64,000 nt of DNA from Mesostigma viride (Eukaryota; Streptophyta; Mesostigmatophyceae; Mesostigmatales; Mesostigmataceae), in contig RPFO01000213.1 in assembly GCA_009746045.1 (NCBI GenBank), forward strand, positions 6,851,609-6,915,608. The letters run 5' to 3'. Shown here piece after piece: positions 11,519 to 20,612 of the stretch; within the stretch, counting starts at the first letter, position 1, and each line of letters opens with the position of its first letter. Both the position numbers and the translations under genes were made by a program. A model generated the notes under the pieces. That model worked only from the letters and a program-made list of their open reading frames with translations. It had not been told where the DNA came from and searched no databases.

Positions 11519-11840
11519 GTATTGCTGCTTGAATCTGTCAAGACCCCATCGAATGTAAAACAGGTTTTTCGTAAAGAAATCCGATTCGTGGGCGGGCTTT
11601 ACATATTGCTTCTGTCCAAGCACTACCGGATGTAAAACAGTATACTTCTTGAAGAAATAAGTTGGGGCTTTGTTGGGCGTCACATTTGACCGGTGGGCGG
11701 AGTTTCCTGCTTCTGTGAAGGCGCCATGGAATGTAGATCAGTAGATTTTCTAAAGAAATCTGAGTTGTGGGCGGGGCCTTTATTGCTTGTGTCCATCCAC
11801 CACCGGACTGGATGTAGAACAGTAGACTTATTGAAGGTGA
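11519..11840. repeat. Four diverged copies of an ~85-bp tandem repeat
   Basis: Copies share TTGCTTCTGTCCA, GGATGTAAAACAGTA, a TTCT-(T/A)GAAGAAAT segment and GTGGGCGGGGCTTT. They start near 11519, 11606, 11691 and 11781, and the last is shortened. No coding role seen. Confidence 0.6.
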
Positions 11841-11977
11841 ATCACGATACAACAGCTGTAGTTGACAACATCATGACCGGCACATCTTTCCCCCACCGCT
11901 GCTCAACCCGGTCCCCCCCAAACTCCTCCACACTTGCCCACCTTTCCACTCTCCTCCACGGCCCGTTGTGTTTGCAG

Positions 11978-13235
11978 GCGTTGGCACAAAGGGAGGAGGC
12001 CGTGCGAGCCGGGAAACTCACGGTATGGTTTGATTTCTAGTTTTGTATTAGGACCCTAGGGTAGCTATGTTATATAGGCATGTCTGACAGCATAGCTCAC
12101 CATTTCATTACCATGGGATGCTGAGCATACCATTTCCAGAGAGGTAAGTCAGTCACTCTTCGCAGTTGACAAGTCAGAGAAAGCAATCAAGTGCAGCGTT
12201 CACAACTCTTGCCGCTCGTAACCTTTTGTCTGCCCGGTTTGGCAGCTCCCTGTCTTTGCTTTCTCTCGTATTTCTTTCTTTTGTCTCTTTTCTACATCTT
12301 TCTTTGCTAATTCTTGAATATATGATGCTATTGTAGCATCCTTCTAGCGCGGATCGCTCTTAATATCCTTCTCGCGCACGTTTCCTCGCTTTTTCTCATG
12401 TAAGAGCGTCTTCCCTGCCCATGCAGCGTGTACCTGGTGTGTGTGGCTCTGCCTTGCCAATCACAACACTACAATACGCTTCCGCGGACACCTTTTTCAG
12501 CGGGGAAAGTGCCCCCGGGCTTCCGGGGCAAATTCAGCAAGCGCTGCGGAACTTAGATACTAAAATTTCGTTTTTGGTTCGTACCTTACAGCCAATCATT
12601 TTGCGCCCGGATCAAATTGTGATCTGGGTACTGAACACGAAAATTTCAGCGGAACGTACGAAACACCAACGCAACTACAGAAAATTTTCAGTGACGAAAC
12701 TGTAGTACCGTGTACCCAAGCAAAATGTAGTAGGACTTCGCTAAATTCACGTTCGGAATTTTTCCCCGCAAGATTCCCCCGCAAGATTCCCCCGCACGAT
12801 TCCCCCCGCTAGGTTCAGGCTCCAGTCGATGCTCGCCAAATGGCGCAAAAAAAGAAACATATGTTAAAATCAACGGTGCGAATCCTCGTTACCGCTCGGG
12901 TAACATTCTCACTCATTTCGCGTCTCCTACGAACCGTATTGTAGTGAACTGACCGACATGCTGGTCAGGCACTGCAGGTCGTTGCCCTTGCGTGTGTGAA
13001 CCTGCTGTTTTGGCTGTTCCCATGGCCGCTGCGTGTGTCCGTGAATGATACCATGGGAGGGAGACTTCTCCCATGGGTCCCCTTCGCTGACACTCGTGAT
13101 GTAGGTTCGCGTCGACTTGTTTCTCTCACTGTGCCCATATTGGCCTCGCACGGCTTTGTCTCTCATTCCTTGTTTGCATGCGGCGGCGTGTAGACCATCA
13201 TCTTCATCCGAGACCGCAACAGCAAGGGCCAGGAG
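11978..13235 (+). CDS. Candidate upstream exons of the cargo gene at 14445-15945
   Basis: Two short blocks look like phase-0 exons. 11978-12022 follows TGTGTTTGCAG, encodes ALAQREEAVRAGKLT and ends at GTATGG. 13194-13235 follows GTGTAG, encodes TIIFIRDRNSKGQE and ends at GTGAGT. Both fit in phase with the exon starting at 14445. The space between them (12023-13193) is noncoding-looking and may hide another small exon. The assignment rests only on splice-site pattern, phase and coding-like composition. Confidence 0.35.
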
Positions 13236-13419
13236 GTGAGTAATTGCTGAGGGCATGGCTCCTATCCCCTGATGAGTCTAGCGCCATGTACCACCCTCTA
13301 TGCCTGCATATAGGTGACGCATTGAAAATGCAAGCATCTTACTAGAAGTAGCACGGGCCTCCGAGGTGAGATTTTGCGCAGGCCTCATGATCCCAATGGA
13401 CCTGCGAAGCGCATGGCGC

Positions 13420-14390
13420 GCATGGGCGGCCGGCCGGCGCAGCTGGCATGCGGCGGGGCGGGGCTGTCGACGGGCGGCGGGGCAGGGCCGTCGGCGCGCG
13501 GGGGCCAGCGGCGCTGCCGGTGCGCGCGGGCGGCGGGCCGGCGCACCTGGCATGCGGCGGGGCAGGGCTGTCGACGGGCGGCGGGGCGGGGCAGTCGACG
13601 GGCGGCGGGGCAGGGCCAGCGGCGCTGCCGGCGCGCGTGGGCAGCGGGCCGGCGCAGCTGGCATGCGGCGGGGCGGGGCTGTCGACGGGCGGCGGGGCAG
13701 GGCTGTCGACGGGCGGCGGGGCAGGGCCGTCGGCGCGCGGGGGCCAGCGGCGCTGCCGGCGCGCGCGGGCGGCGGGCCGGCGCACCTGGCATGCGGTGGG
13801 TCGGGGCTGTCGACGGGCGGCGGGGCGGGGCAGTCGACGGGCGGCGGGGCAGGGCCGTCAGCGCGCGGGGGGCCAGCGGCGCTGCCGGCGCGCGTGGGCG
13901 GCGGGCCGGCGCAGCTGGCATGCGGCGGGGCGGGGCAGTCGACGGCGGCGGGGCGGGGCAGCCGGTGCGCGGCGGGGCGGCGCCGTCGGCGGGCGGCGAG
14001 GTGGCGCAGCCAGCGCGCAGCGAGGTGGCAGCGGCGGCGCAGCCTGCATGCGGCGGGGCAGGGCTGTCGACGGGCGGCGGGGCGGGGCAGTCGACGGGCG
14101 GCGGGGCAGGGCCGTCGGCGCGCGGGGGGCCAGCGGCGCTGCCGGCGCGCATGGGCGGCGGGCCGGCGCAGCTGGCATGCGGCGGGGCGGGGCTGTCAAC
14201 GGGCGGCGGGGCAGGGCCGTCGGCGCGCGGGGGGCCAACGGCGCTGCCGGCGCGCGTGGGCGGCGGGCCGGCGCAGCTGGCATGCGGCGGGGCGGGGCAG
14301 CCTGTCGACGGGCTACGGGGCGGGGCAGCCGGCGCGCGGCGGGCCGGCGGCGCAGCCGGCGGGCAGCGGAGCGGCGGAGCGGCACAGCCG
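13420..14390. repeat. GC-rich minisatellite with SalI-like GTCGAC units
   Basis: Repeats of GCATGCGGCGGGGCGGGGC, TGTCGACGGGCGGCGGGGC, CGTCGGCGCGCGGGGG and CCAGCGGCGCTGCCGG in recurring order, about 1 kb. It lies in the presumed intron before 14445. Long open frames on both strands are composition artefacts. Confidence 0.8.
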
Positions 14391-14444
14391 GTGCCTGAAA
14401 AACGCGGTCGCTCAATGAAGGTGCACCACGCCGTCTTCTTCCAG

Positions 14445-15945
14445 GTACAGGGCAACACAGAGACCTGGTTGTCCTACCGGACCACGGAGTCCCAAAAGAC
14501 GCCGTGGCAGCCCGCGGGGACTCGACAGGAAGGCGCGCCACGGTGCGGGAAGGCGATGACACAGCCATACAGGTTTGATGCGGAGGGGCGGCCGCTGTTT
14601 GGCGTCCGACTTGTGGATCCAGACCGCATTCCGATGTTGCAGGACACCCCAGCCTTCGCACCATTGAACATGGAGTTTCTGGGGAAGGAGCTGGAGTCGA
14701 TCAAAACAAGGGTCGAGAAGTTGCCCCATGGCATCTGGCAGTGGTACTTTCCGCCCGACACCATCAAGCCAAACAAGGCCTTTTTTCGCAAGTCAAGTCC
14801 CACATGCCCCTGAGGAGGTGCCTGAGGAGTGGCGCCCTTTGCCGTGGCCATCTCGCGCGGACATCTCCGCCCTGCGTGAGCACGATGCAGCGCCTGAACC
14901 ACCACCGACGCAAGAAGAGCACTTCATGGCGTTGGTCGACGCAGAGGCGGTGCGCGTCACCCCGCTGGTAGACCGAGTTCGTCATGATGGCCACACACAG
15001 CAGGAATGGGCGGCAGAAGACAGGGCCATGGCAGCCAAGGTCGCTTACTTGAAGCGCATGCAAGGCGTTGAGAAAGGCTCCGCTGTTCTATACTGGCACC
15101 CTTCAGCTGGTATTCTCTGCAACTCGAAGCTCACGTGGACTCCAGTCCTCGTTGGCATCATCAAGGAGGTGGTTGCGAAGGAGGATGGCGGCCAACCTTC
15201 TATTGAGCTCTTTGTATACCGCGCTAAGCATTTGCATGACACGTGGCACCCGTGGAATACAGACATTGCGCAATGGCCCCATCCGCCAACCACTGCGGCG
15301 CACACGGTGATCATCACCGCCTCAGACCTCGTCTTGACACAAGTGGTGGGCAAGCGAGGTCAGCCGCCCCATGGAGTCTCCTTGGGTGCGAACAAAAAGC
15401 TCACCAAGGAGTGCCTAAAGGCGCTGAAGGAGGTGCCCTATGACGCGGAACACCCGGTCGTGAAGTGGCAAGATGCTGAATGCTCGAAGGGCATCGTCGG
15501 CATGGCGAAGGCATGCTGGGAAGGCGTAACGCTGCAGGTCAAGAGTGGCAGCCGCAACCTCGTAGGGCAAGTCGTGTGTCATTGGGCGTCGGAGCGTGTG
15601 ACATCCGCGGACGGTCGCACCGAAAGCCGGGACGGCAGGTACCATGGTCGTGTCGCTGTTGTCGACACGCAAAACGACATGGTAGCCATGTACTGGGGTG
15701 CCCGTTGGGAGGAGGACGCGGTTTCTTGCGTGCCTCTCCACGAGCTGGAGGCACAGATCTGCGGGTGCCCCGGTGTGGTCGTCCCTGCGTTGCAAGCGCC
15801 GGATATCACCCTGGCCGAGGCTCGATTGCGCGAGATGGTTCCACCCAGCGACGTTGTGGCGGAGAACAACAACGCAGGCGCCTCCCGGCGTCGGAAGCGA
15901 GCGCTCATCCTTGCCGATGACGATGACGACGACGACGACTGCTGA
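14445..15945 (+). CDS. Cargo protein of unknown function, large C-terminal exon with a frame shift
   Basis: After acceptor CTTCTTCCAG, frame 1 encodes VQGNTETWLSYRTTESQ through GIWQWYFPPD to AFFRK near 14792. The coding signal then moves by one base at a run of six T (14780-14785) to a second frame, which runs EEVPEEWRPLPW to the stop at 15943-15945, about 380 residues. The second part has Trp-rich stretches (VLYWHPSAG, HDTWHPWNTD, VAMYWGARWEED), the latter resembling short beta-barrel chromatin or RNA-reader folds, but no family is recognised. It ends in a basic patch RRRKR and an acidic tail DDDDDDDDC. A single-base error, a real frameshift mutation or a programmed shift all remain possible. 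Confidence 0.5.
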
Positions 15946-15949
15946 AGCG

Positions 15950-16330
15950 CAAGCAGCGTTGTTGTCATTGAGCTGCTCATGTGCTGCTGCTGCTGCTGTG
16001 CTGCCATGCTATTGCTGCTGCATTGCTGCCGTGCTGCTGCTGTGCTATTGTGCTGATGTGTTGCTGCATTGCTGCCGTGCCGCTGATGTATTGCTGTCGT
16101 GCTGCTGTGTTGATGCACTGCTGCATTGCTGCCGTGCTGCTGAGCTAGTACTGCCTATTAGTGAATTTCCTATCAATGGACTATAGTCCACTGATAGGAA
16201 ATTCAGGAATCGGCATACTAAGTTGCTGCTGCGCTGACTTGTGCTCCTGCTATGCGGCCGTGTTGATGTGCTACAGTTGTGCTGCTGCTGTGCTACGGTC
16301 ATGCTGCTGCTGTGTTGCTGGGCTGATGTG
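15950..16330. repeat. GCTG-rich low-complexity repeats around a palindrome
   Basis: Degenerate TGCTGCTGTG, TTGCTGCATTGCTGCCG repeats occupy 15960-16145 and 16222-16330. They are separated by a near-perfect palindrome at 16161-16203 (GAATTTCCTATCA...TGATAGGAAATTC, centre CTATAG), possibly a tiny palindromic insertion. Confidence 0.7.
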
Positions 16331-17111
16331 TTGTTGCATTGATGTAGTGGCTATTGTTCCGCTACTACAATTTGCTACTGATGCCGCTGCTGGTGCTTTT
16401 TTGCATGTCAGTGCCCGCTATGTTCACACCACTGTTGCCGCGGTTGGTATCGCGTGATTTCCACCGGTTGTGCGTTGACATGTGTTACTCATGCATTTGC
16501 CCCTATATTTGGTAGCACGCGGTTTCGCGTTAGTTAGGTGCAGACAGCTGCATGTAGACAAACATCTTGTTTAAGTCGGTCAATTAACTGTTCTTGACGC
16601 ATCATGGTCCAAGTCGACCGACCTGTAGGGACCAGTAGAGCAATTGTCTAGGAGAAAGAGCGTGATCGCTGCAGAAGCCGCGTGGCAGCCGTGGCTGTAC
16701 CTGTAGTACGACCTGCATATATATGGATACTGTATTTGGATACTGGGTTGTTTATCAATTCTGGTTTTAATTTATTTAGTGTACCTGGTGTTGGCATGCC
16801 AACTCAGTGCTAAACTACTTTATGCACAATGATGCAACTTGATGCTATAGTGACGTGCCACGATGTAACTTTATTAACTTCACCATTAGTCATGGGGTCA
16901 ATAGGATTGCTCATTATGCCATGTTAACATGAACCATGGGTTACGTAATAGTGAAAACAGTAATCATGATGCTCCACTTGAAGTCTCCAACATGGTCATG
17001 TTTGGAATTTTATTGATCATACTTACAATATATGAAAAGAGACAACAAACGTGGAAGCATGGCACGCCGAGGCCGATAATATATGTGTGAAATATGAAAA
17101 GAGACAACATC
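16331..17111. other. Right subterminal region of the Harbinger-like element, no gene
   Basis: AT-rich, noncoding. GAGACAAC motifs here echo those at the left end (7497-7525). Confidence 0.4.
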
Positions 17112-17144
17112 TTTGGCAAGCATGATCATATCATGCTTGCCAAA
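17112..17144. repeat. Hairpin, 14-bp perfect stem
   Basis: TTTGGCAAGCATGA and its exact reverse complement TCATGCTTGCCAAA are separated by five bases, about 100 bp inside the right TIR. It could be a transposase site or a fold in a transcript. Confidence 0.7.
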
Positions 17145-17218
17145 CATATTAATGATATCGACCATGTCCAGAAACCATGTTTGCCAATGGTGCATTTAGG
17201 ATACATTTGAAGCCGTGC

Positions 17219-17247
17219 AAATGTATCCTAATCCGGTAAAACCACCC
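17219..17247 (-). repeat. Right TIR of the Harbinger-like element
   Basis: Exact inverse of 7328-7356, followed by the TTA duplication at 17248-17250. Confidence 0.85.
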
Positions 17248-17250
17248 TTA

Positions 17251-17615
17251 CCCATAACAAGAAGGGCTGGCGTACGGCTGTCTATGATAAGCGCAAGGAT
17301 CCTAAATACCAGCAAATTCCTTTTATTCGTTACCCCGATATTCACAGTCTCCTTTCCCACACAGCAAAATATGGTGTTGTTCTTTCTCAGTTACATCGTT
17401 TTTCCCGTCTTTGTTCTTATCGTGTTGATTTCATCACGACTCTTGTTGAACTCTTGCAGCGTTTATTGGTCAAAGACTATGACCGAGCCATTATGCTCCG
17501 TCAAGTCCGATGTTTTTTGCAACGTCACCCACATCTGTTCGGTGCTGCCCCTTGGCACAAGCTCTACAAACAGGTCGTGGACCGGCTGGATCGCATAGTA
17601 TCTCCGCACATCTGA
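17251..17615 (+). CDS. Penelope-like ORF, C-terminal part after the transposon
   Basis: Continues the frame broken at 7327: THNKKGWRTAVYDKRKDPKY, then IPFIRYPDIHSLLSH, a helical thumb-like region and a stop TGA at 17613-17615. The NKKGW...YPDIHS stretch downstream of the YxDD core corresponds to the thumb region of Penelope reverse transcriptases. There is no second nuclease domain after it, which confirms that this element's only GIY-YIG is N-terminal. No stop or frameshift is visible. Confidence 0.85.
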
Positions 17616-17730
17616 ACCCTGTGATGCCAGATCTCCTTTGCGGCCGTTCCGAGCTTGGCACTGGATTCGTTGTCCACATCGTCGCGTCGCTGCCGCAACA
17701 CGATGTTTTCTGGCATCCGCGGGCTTTTGG

Positions 17731-18174
17731 TTCCCGCCGCACATTTGAAAGTGCTGTCCTCCGGCTCTTTGCCTTTGCACCGTGTGCAGTTCTTGGACGT
17801 TTGGAATCATGGCATGGCTAACGTGATGACTGACTAGCTAGACCTTTTCAGTGGTTTTCCATTTGCGGGTATTTCCTCGTAAATGGTGGGAGAGCGATCG
17901 CAGCAATGGTGCTCACCACTAGACACTCCCGGCCAGTTAGGCTAGAAACACACGCCCTGATCAAGCATGCTGTTTCCGGCCCCACCGTCTAGGTCATCTA
18001 GTCGCTCCACACGTAAGCCAGCCATAATTTCAATGCACAAGGATACACATTTCCATCACCATTCATCTTCATAATCCTGAACGACTCGAAAACGCGGAAA
18101 AGATAACGGCAGGCTCGAGCTACCATGGTCCGGATTCTCCCGACTTCTGGCCTGCGCTGGTTGTCTCTTTGATA
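17731..18174 (+). repeat. Right pLTR of the Penelope-like element
   Basis: Same 444 bp as 3256-3699, followed directly by the target duplication at 18172-18184. Starts 115 bp after the ORF stop. Confidence 0.85.
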
Positions 18175-18184
18175 AGGATCCACG

Positions 18185-18345
18185 ACCATTAAATTAAATT
18201 AAATTAAATTATAACATGCCTCCGTTGGGAGATCATGTAGCACATATTCCATGATGGGTGGGTGGAGTGGAGGAAGCCGCGTAATCGAACTAACCTAACT
18301 CTAAGCTATCTACCTAGTCTAGAAAAGCCTAACTACACTACTCAT
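18185..18345 (-). repeat. 5'-truncated LINE A 3' end, inverted
   Basis: Read on the minus strand it gives TTTTCTAGACTAGG, GTTAGTTCGATTACGCGG, CATGATCTCCCAACGGAGG and a TTATAATTTAATTTAATTT tail, matching the end of the LINE A copy at 23690-23842. Confidence 0.7.
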
Positions 18346-18798
18346 CAAAACGCCACGACCATGCAGGGTCTGTAATTGAGACATCTTGATGGAAATTACC
18401 ACCATAGTCATGCCGAATGCACCACAAAAGGGCAAAGACAAGGTTGCGTTATTATTGTTTACATGCAGGCCTTTGACAGTCAATGAAGCTTCCCTCACGA
18501 CTGTTCCCATGTTTTGTCACATTCAAACGTGAAGCCGGCTGGCAATTAAGTAACCCGCCAAAAAGAGAGCCGAAGTCAGAGGGTTAAAACACACCGGCAT
18601 TTGTGGTATAAAACGCAGGCACTGCGTGGCTGCCCACGGCGTGTTTTGCAGCCCGCCTTTGTCCAAAATATCTGGCCTGGAAAATGGACTTTGGCCGGCT
18701 TTGACGGTGCAGCTGGATCGGGCTTGACGAGAGCTGTCGAATGCCGTATAGATGTCCGTCAGAGGAGGAGGTGGTGGTGGGCTGCTAGCCTAATTCTA
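18346..18798. other. Right arm of the TG...CA element, no gene
   Basis: No exon or repeat recognised. Confidence 0.35.
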
Positions 18799-18875
18799 CC
18801 GTTAAGTTGCGTTCCCGCGTTAAGTTGCGGCGCCAAGTTTTAGGGGGCGATCGCAACTTAACGCGGGAATGACTG
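18799..18875. repeat. Tc1/mariner-like MITE, copy 2 (left end lost)
   Basis: Contains GTTAAGTTGCG inverted repeats and ends CGCGGGAATGACTG followed by TA. The left terminus is truncated relative to copy 1. Confidence 0.6.
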
Positions 18876-18877
18876 TA

Positions 18878-19372
18878 TGCGATCTTCTAGGGGCCGGTGC
18901 AGTCGCGCCGCGCCGCAGGCTGCGTACTTTATAGCTGGTTGAGATATTGTACTCATGCGTGGATTCTGTAGCCTGGCGAGGGTCGATGTCGACCCGAGGA
19001 TCTTGTGTGGACTGCATGTTTCGGAGTTCTCTGGAAGGTCGGCGCCATGTCGGCGCCTCTTGCCAGCTTGGTGGCAGACCTAGGTGAAATTGGTCCGAGG
19101 ACGAGAGTCTCGTCCTCTTGGTTCGATGAATGTAAAGTGCGATGAAGCCTACACATTGAACCTGGGGCACTTATCCATTTGTAATTGGTCTTGCTAGCCA
19201 TTATTATAAGTGTGTATTAAATAGCTTGGCATCAAGCCGCGGTGCCAGATATCTCACGACCCCAGTCGTGAAGCGCAATCTGCATTAGGCCACCTTGATT
19301 CTTCCTATTACCGGCACAGAATTGATCTTTCGCGACATAGCTCAGGCTAGGTGTCTGGGCTGGCATGTTACA
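18878..19372. other. Right end of the TG...CA element, no gene
   Basis: Noncoding; ends in GGCATGTTACA before CCGGC. I could not align it to the left end as a direct LTR. Confidence 0.4.
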
Positions 19373-19377
19373 CCGGC

Positions 19378-20555
19378 GTCTGGCAGGGTTGCGTCCTGTC
19401 ACCGTACCTGTTTATTATTTTAGTGGATTATGTTATGCGCCAGGCACGTGCTCGCTTTGCTAGCATTGCAGGCCGTGCCCCTGGCCTATATAGCGATCAC
19501 GAACGAGCTTGGGGAAGGGGGGCCGACTAACAAGCAGAATTTACTAGCTGACCTCATTTATGCCGACGACATCACGCTCATCGAGAAGCCGGAGTCTGCC
19601 CAACTTTGGCTGGACTGCCTGGCGCTCGAGGCTCGGGCGGTTGGTCTAGAAATCAGCCCCAAAACGGAGGCCCTGGCCCTCCGGGCATGGCAGGGCCCCC
19701 ACCCACACTCAGCCTCTTAGACGATGCCGAGGTCAACTACCGCTCCTTCAGGCCGCTTCAAGCTGCTCGGCAGTTGGCTTCCCGACTGCGAGGACGACAT
19801 GACGACACGGATCGGCATGGCGTGGGCCCACCTCCATGACCACCGCCGCTGGTGGAGCAACCCCGCCCTACCCCGGATCGTCAAGCGTGACCTCTTCAAG
19901 GTCGTCATTCTGACGATTCTGACCTACGGCGCCGAGACGTGGACACTGATGCAGGAGCTGGAGCAACGACTCGACGGCGCCGTCACCAAGATGCTGCGCA
20001 AGGCCCTTAACATCCCCTTTGGTTTGCACAAATTTAGTAATGAGGATTTGTACGCTGATTTGCCCTATGTTTCCCACATTATTAGGCACAGGCGCCTGGG
20101 CCTGGCTGCCAGGGCACCTGGCCCGCACAGATCAGGTAGATACATCAGATAGACTAGCTGGCACCAAGCCCGCCCAGCCTGGGCGATATGTCCTCACCTG
20201 GCGTGGCAGCCCCCGGCCGCGCGCGGCAGGGCCGCCACCCGTGGACTTTTCGTGATAGACTCGGCATGGACATGTGCTACACTAGACGTGACGGGCTCAC
20301 ACCCGGACAGCCTCCTGGTTTGTCTGTAATATGGAGGCAGATGGTGCGCAAGGATAGATGGCAAGTAGTGATGAAGGAGACCACCCCCAAGCCTGCGGGG
20401 GCTCCGCGTGTGACCAAGTATGGCATTCATAGCGATTCGGGCCGCGGTGCCCACACCCCTGTAACTAGGACCTAGATAGCTTATACCATCCGTTCCATCT
20501 GGCATGTTTCCCTCCCACTGAGGACTTATGCTCACGTGACGCAGTCACGTGTCTA
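19378..20555 (+). pseudogene. LINE B, 3' part: second half of reverse transcriptase and 3' end
   Basis: Resumes at codon GTC: GVWQGCVLSPYLFIIL (RT motif B), then after a frameshift near 19490 DLIYADDITL (motif C, catalytic YADD). After a further shift come RFKLLGSWLPD, LTYGAETWTL and MLRKALNIPFG of the LINE connector. Later frames include HLARTDQVDTSDR and IWRQMVRKDRWQ. Several frameshifts make it non-functional. The element ends in GTGACGCAGTCACGTGTC followed by a (TTAA)n tail. Its 3' end recurs inverted at 37190-37535. Confidence 0.85.
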
Positions 20556-20612
20556 TTAATTAATTAATTAATGACTGCACGTCACGTGAGCGTAAGTCCT
20601 CAGTGGGATGGA
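20517..20612. repeat. Head-to-head LINE B 3' ends forming a palindrome
   Basis: CCCACTGAGGACTTATGCTC...CACGTGTC, a (TTAA)n core, then the near-exact inverse ...CACGTCACGTGAGCGTAAGTCCTCAGTGGG. The second arm is a short 3'-end fragment in opposite orientation. Confidence 0.65.

Larger units (their letters stand above)
7328..17247. mobile_element. PIF/Harbinger-like DNA transposon, 9,920 bp, with cargo
   Basis: Perfect 29-bp terminal inverted repeats start GGGTGGTTTTACCGG and are flanked by TTA on both sides (7325-7327, 17248-17250). GGG-starting ends with a TWA trinucleotide duplication are the hallmark of PIF/Harbinger. Excising the element and one TTA restores the Penelope ORF exactly. Subterminal AGGATACATTTGA sites occur near both ends. 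Inside are 8-bp and 9-bp minisatellites, a CTG tract, a GC-rich minisatellite and two unrecognised genes, one on each strand. No DDE transposase or MYB-like partner was recognised, so it is probably non-autonomous. Confidence 0.75.
3239..18174 (+). mobile_element. Penelope-like retroelement with N-terminal GIY-YIG (Chlamys-type), split by a DNA transposon
   Basis: The element has two equal-length direct repeats (pLTRs, 3256-3699 and 17731-18174), a leader, and one long ORF split into 4636-7327 and 17251-17615. Between TSD and left pLTR are 17 extra bases. Penelope-like elements typically show pLTRs formed by partial tandem copies and variable-length duplications, which fits. The ORF encodes a GIY-YIG nuclease before the reverse transcriptase; canonical Penelope elements have it after, while the Naiad/Chlamys group has it before. 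Net length without the Harbinger-like insert is about 5 kb. The pLTRs differ at one position that I could see, implying a recent insertion. Confidence 0.85.
2710..19372. mobile_element. TG...CA-ended element inserted in LINE B, itself carrying nested elements
   Basis: The interval starts TGTTGCGTGCCCGACCC and ends GGCATGTTACA and is flanked by CCGGC on both sides. The reverse complement of the right end, TGTAACATGCCAGCCCA, matches the left end at 12 of 17 positions and both fit TGTNR. Integrase-type elements (LTR retrotransposons, or Ginger-type DNA transposons with TGTNR ends) leave 4-6 bp duplications and such termini. After subtracting the Penelope element, only 2710-3225 and 18185-19372 belong to it. 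No integrase or gag-pol frame is visible and no direct LTR pair was seen, so it is either a non-autonomous element or a decayed remnant. Boundaries are well supported by reading-frame restoration; the class is inference. Confidence 0.6.

Noticed and set aside
10291-11541. Minus-strand frames with VFTSSRLH repeats
   Set aside because: Translation of the GTGAAGACG array.
13278-14660. Several 300-480-codon Ala/Gly/Arg/Pro-rich frames on both strands
   Set aside because: Composition artefacts of the GC-rich minisatellite; only the part after 14445 looks coding.
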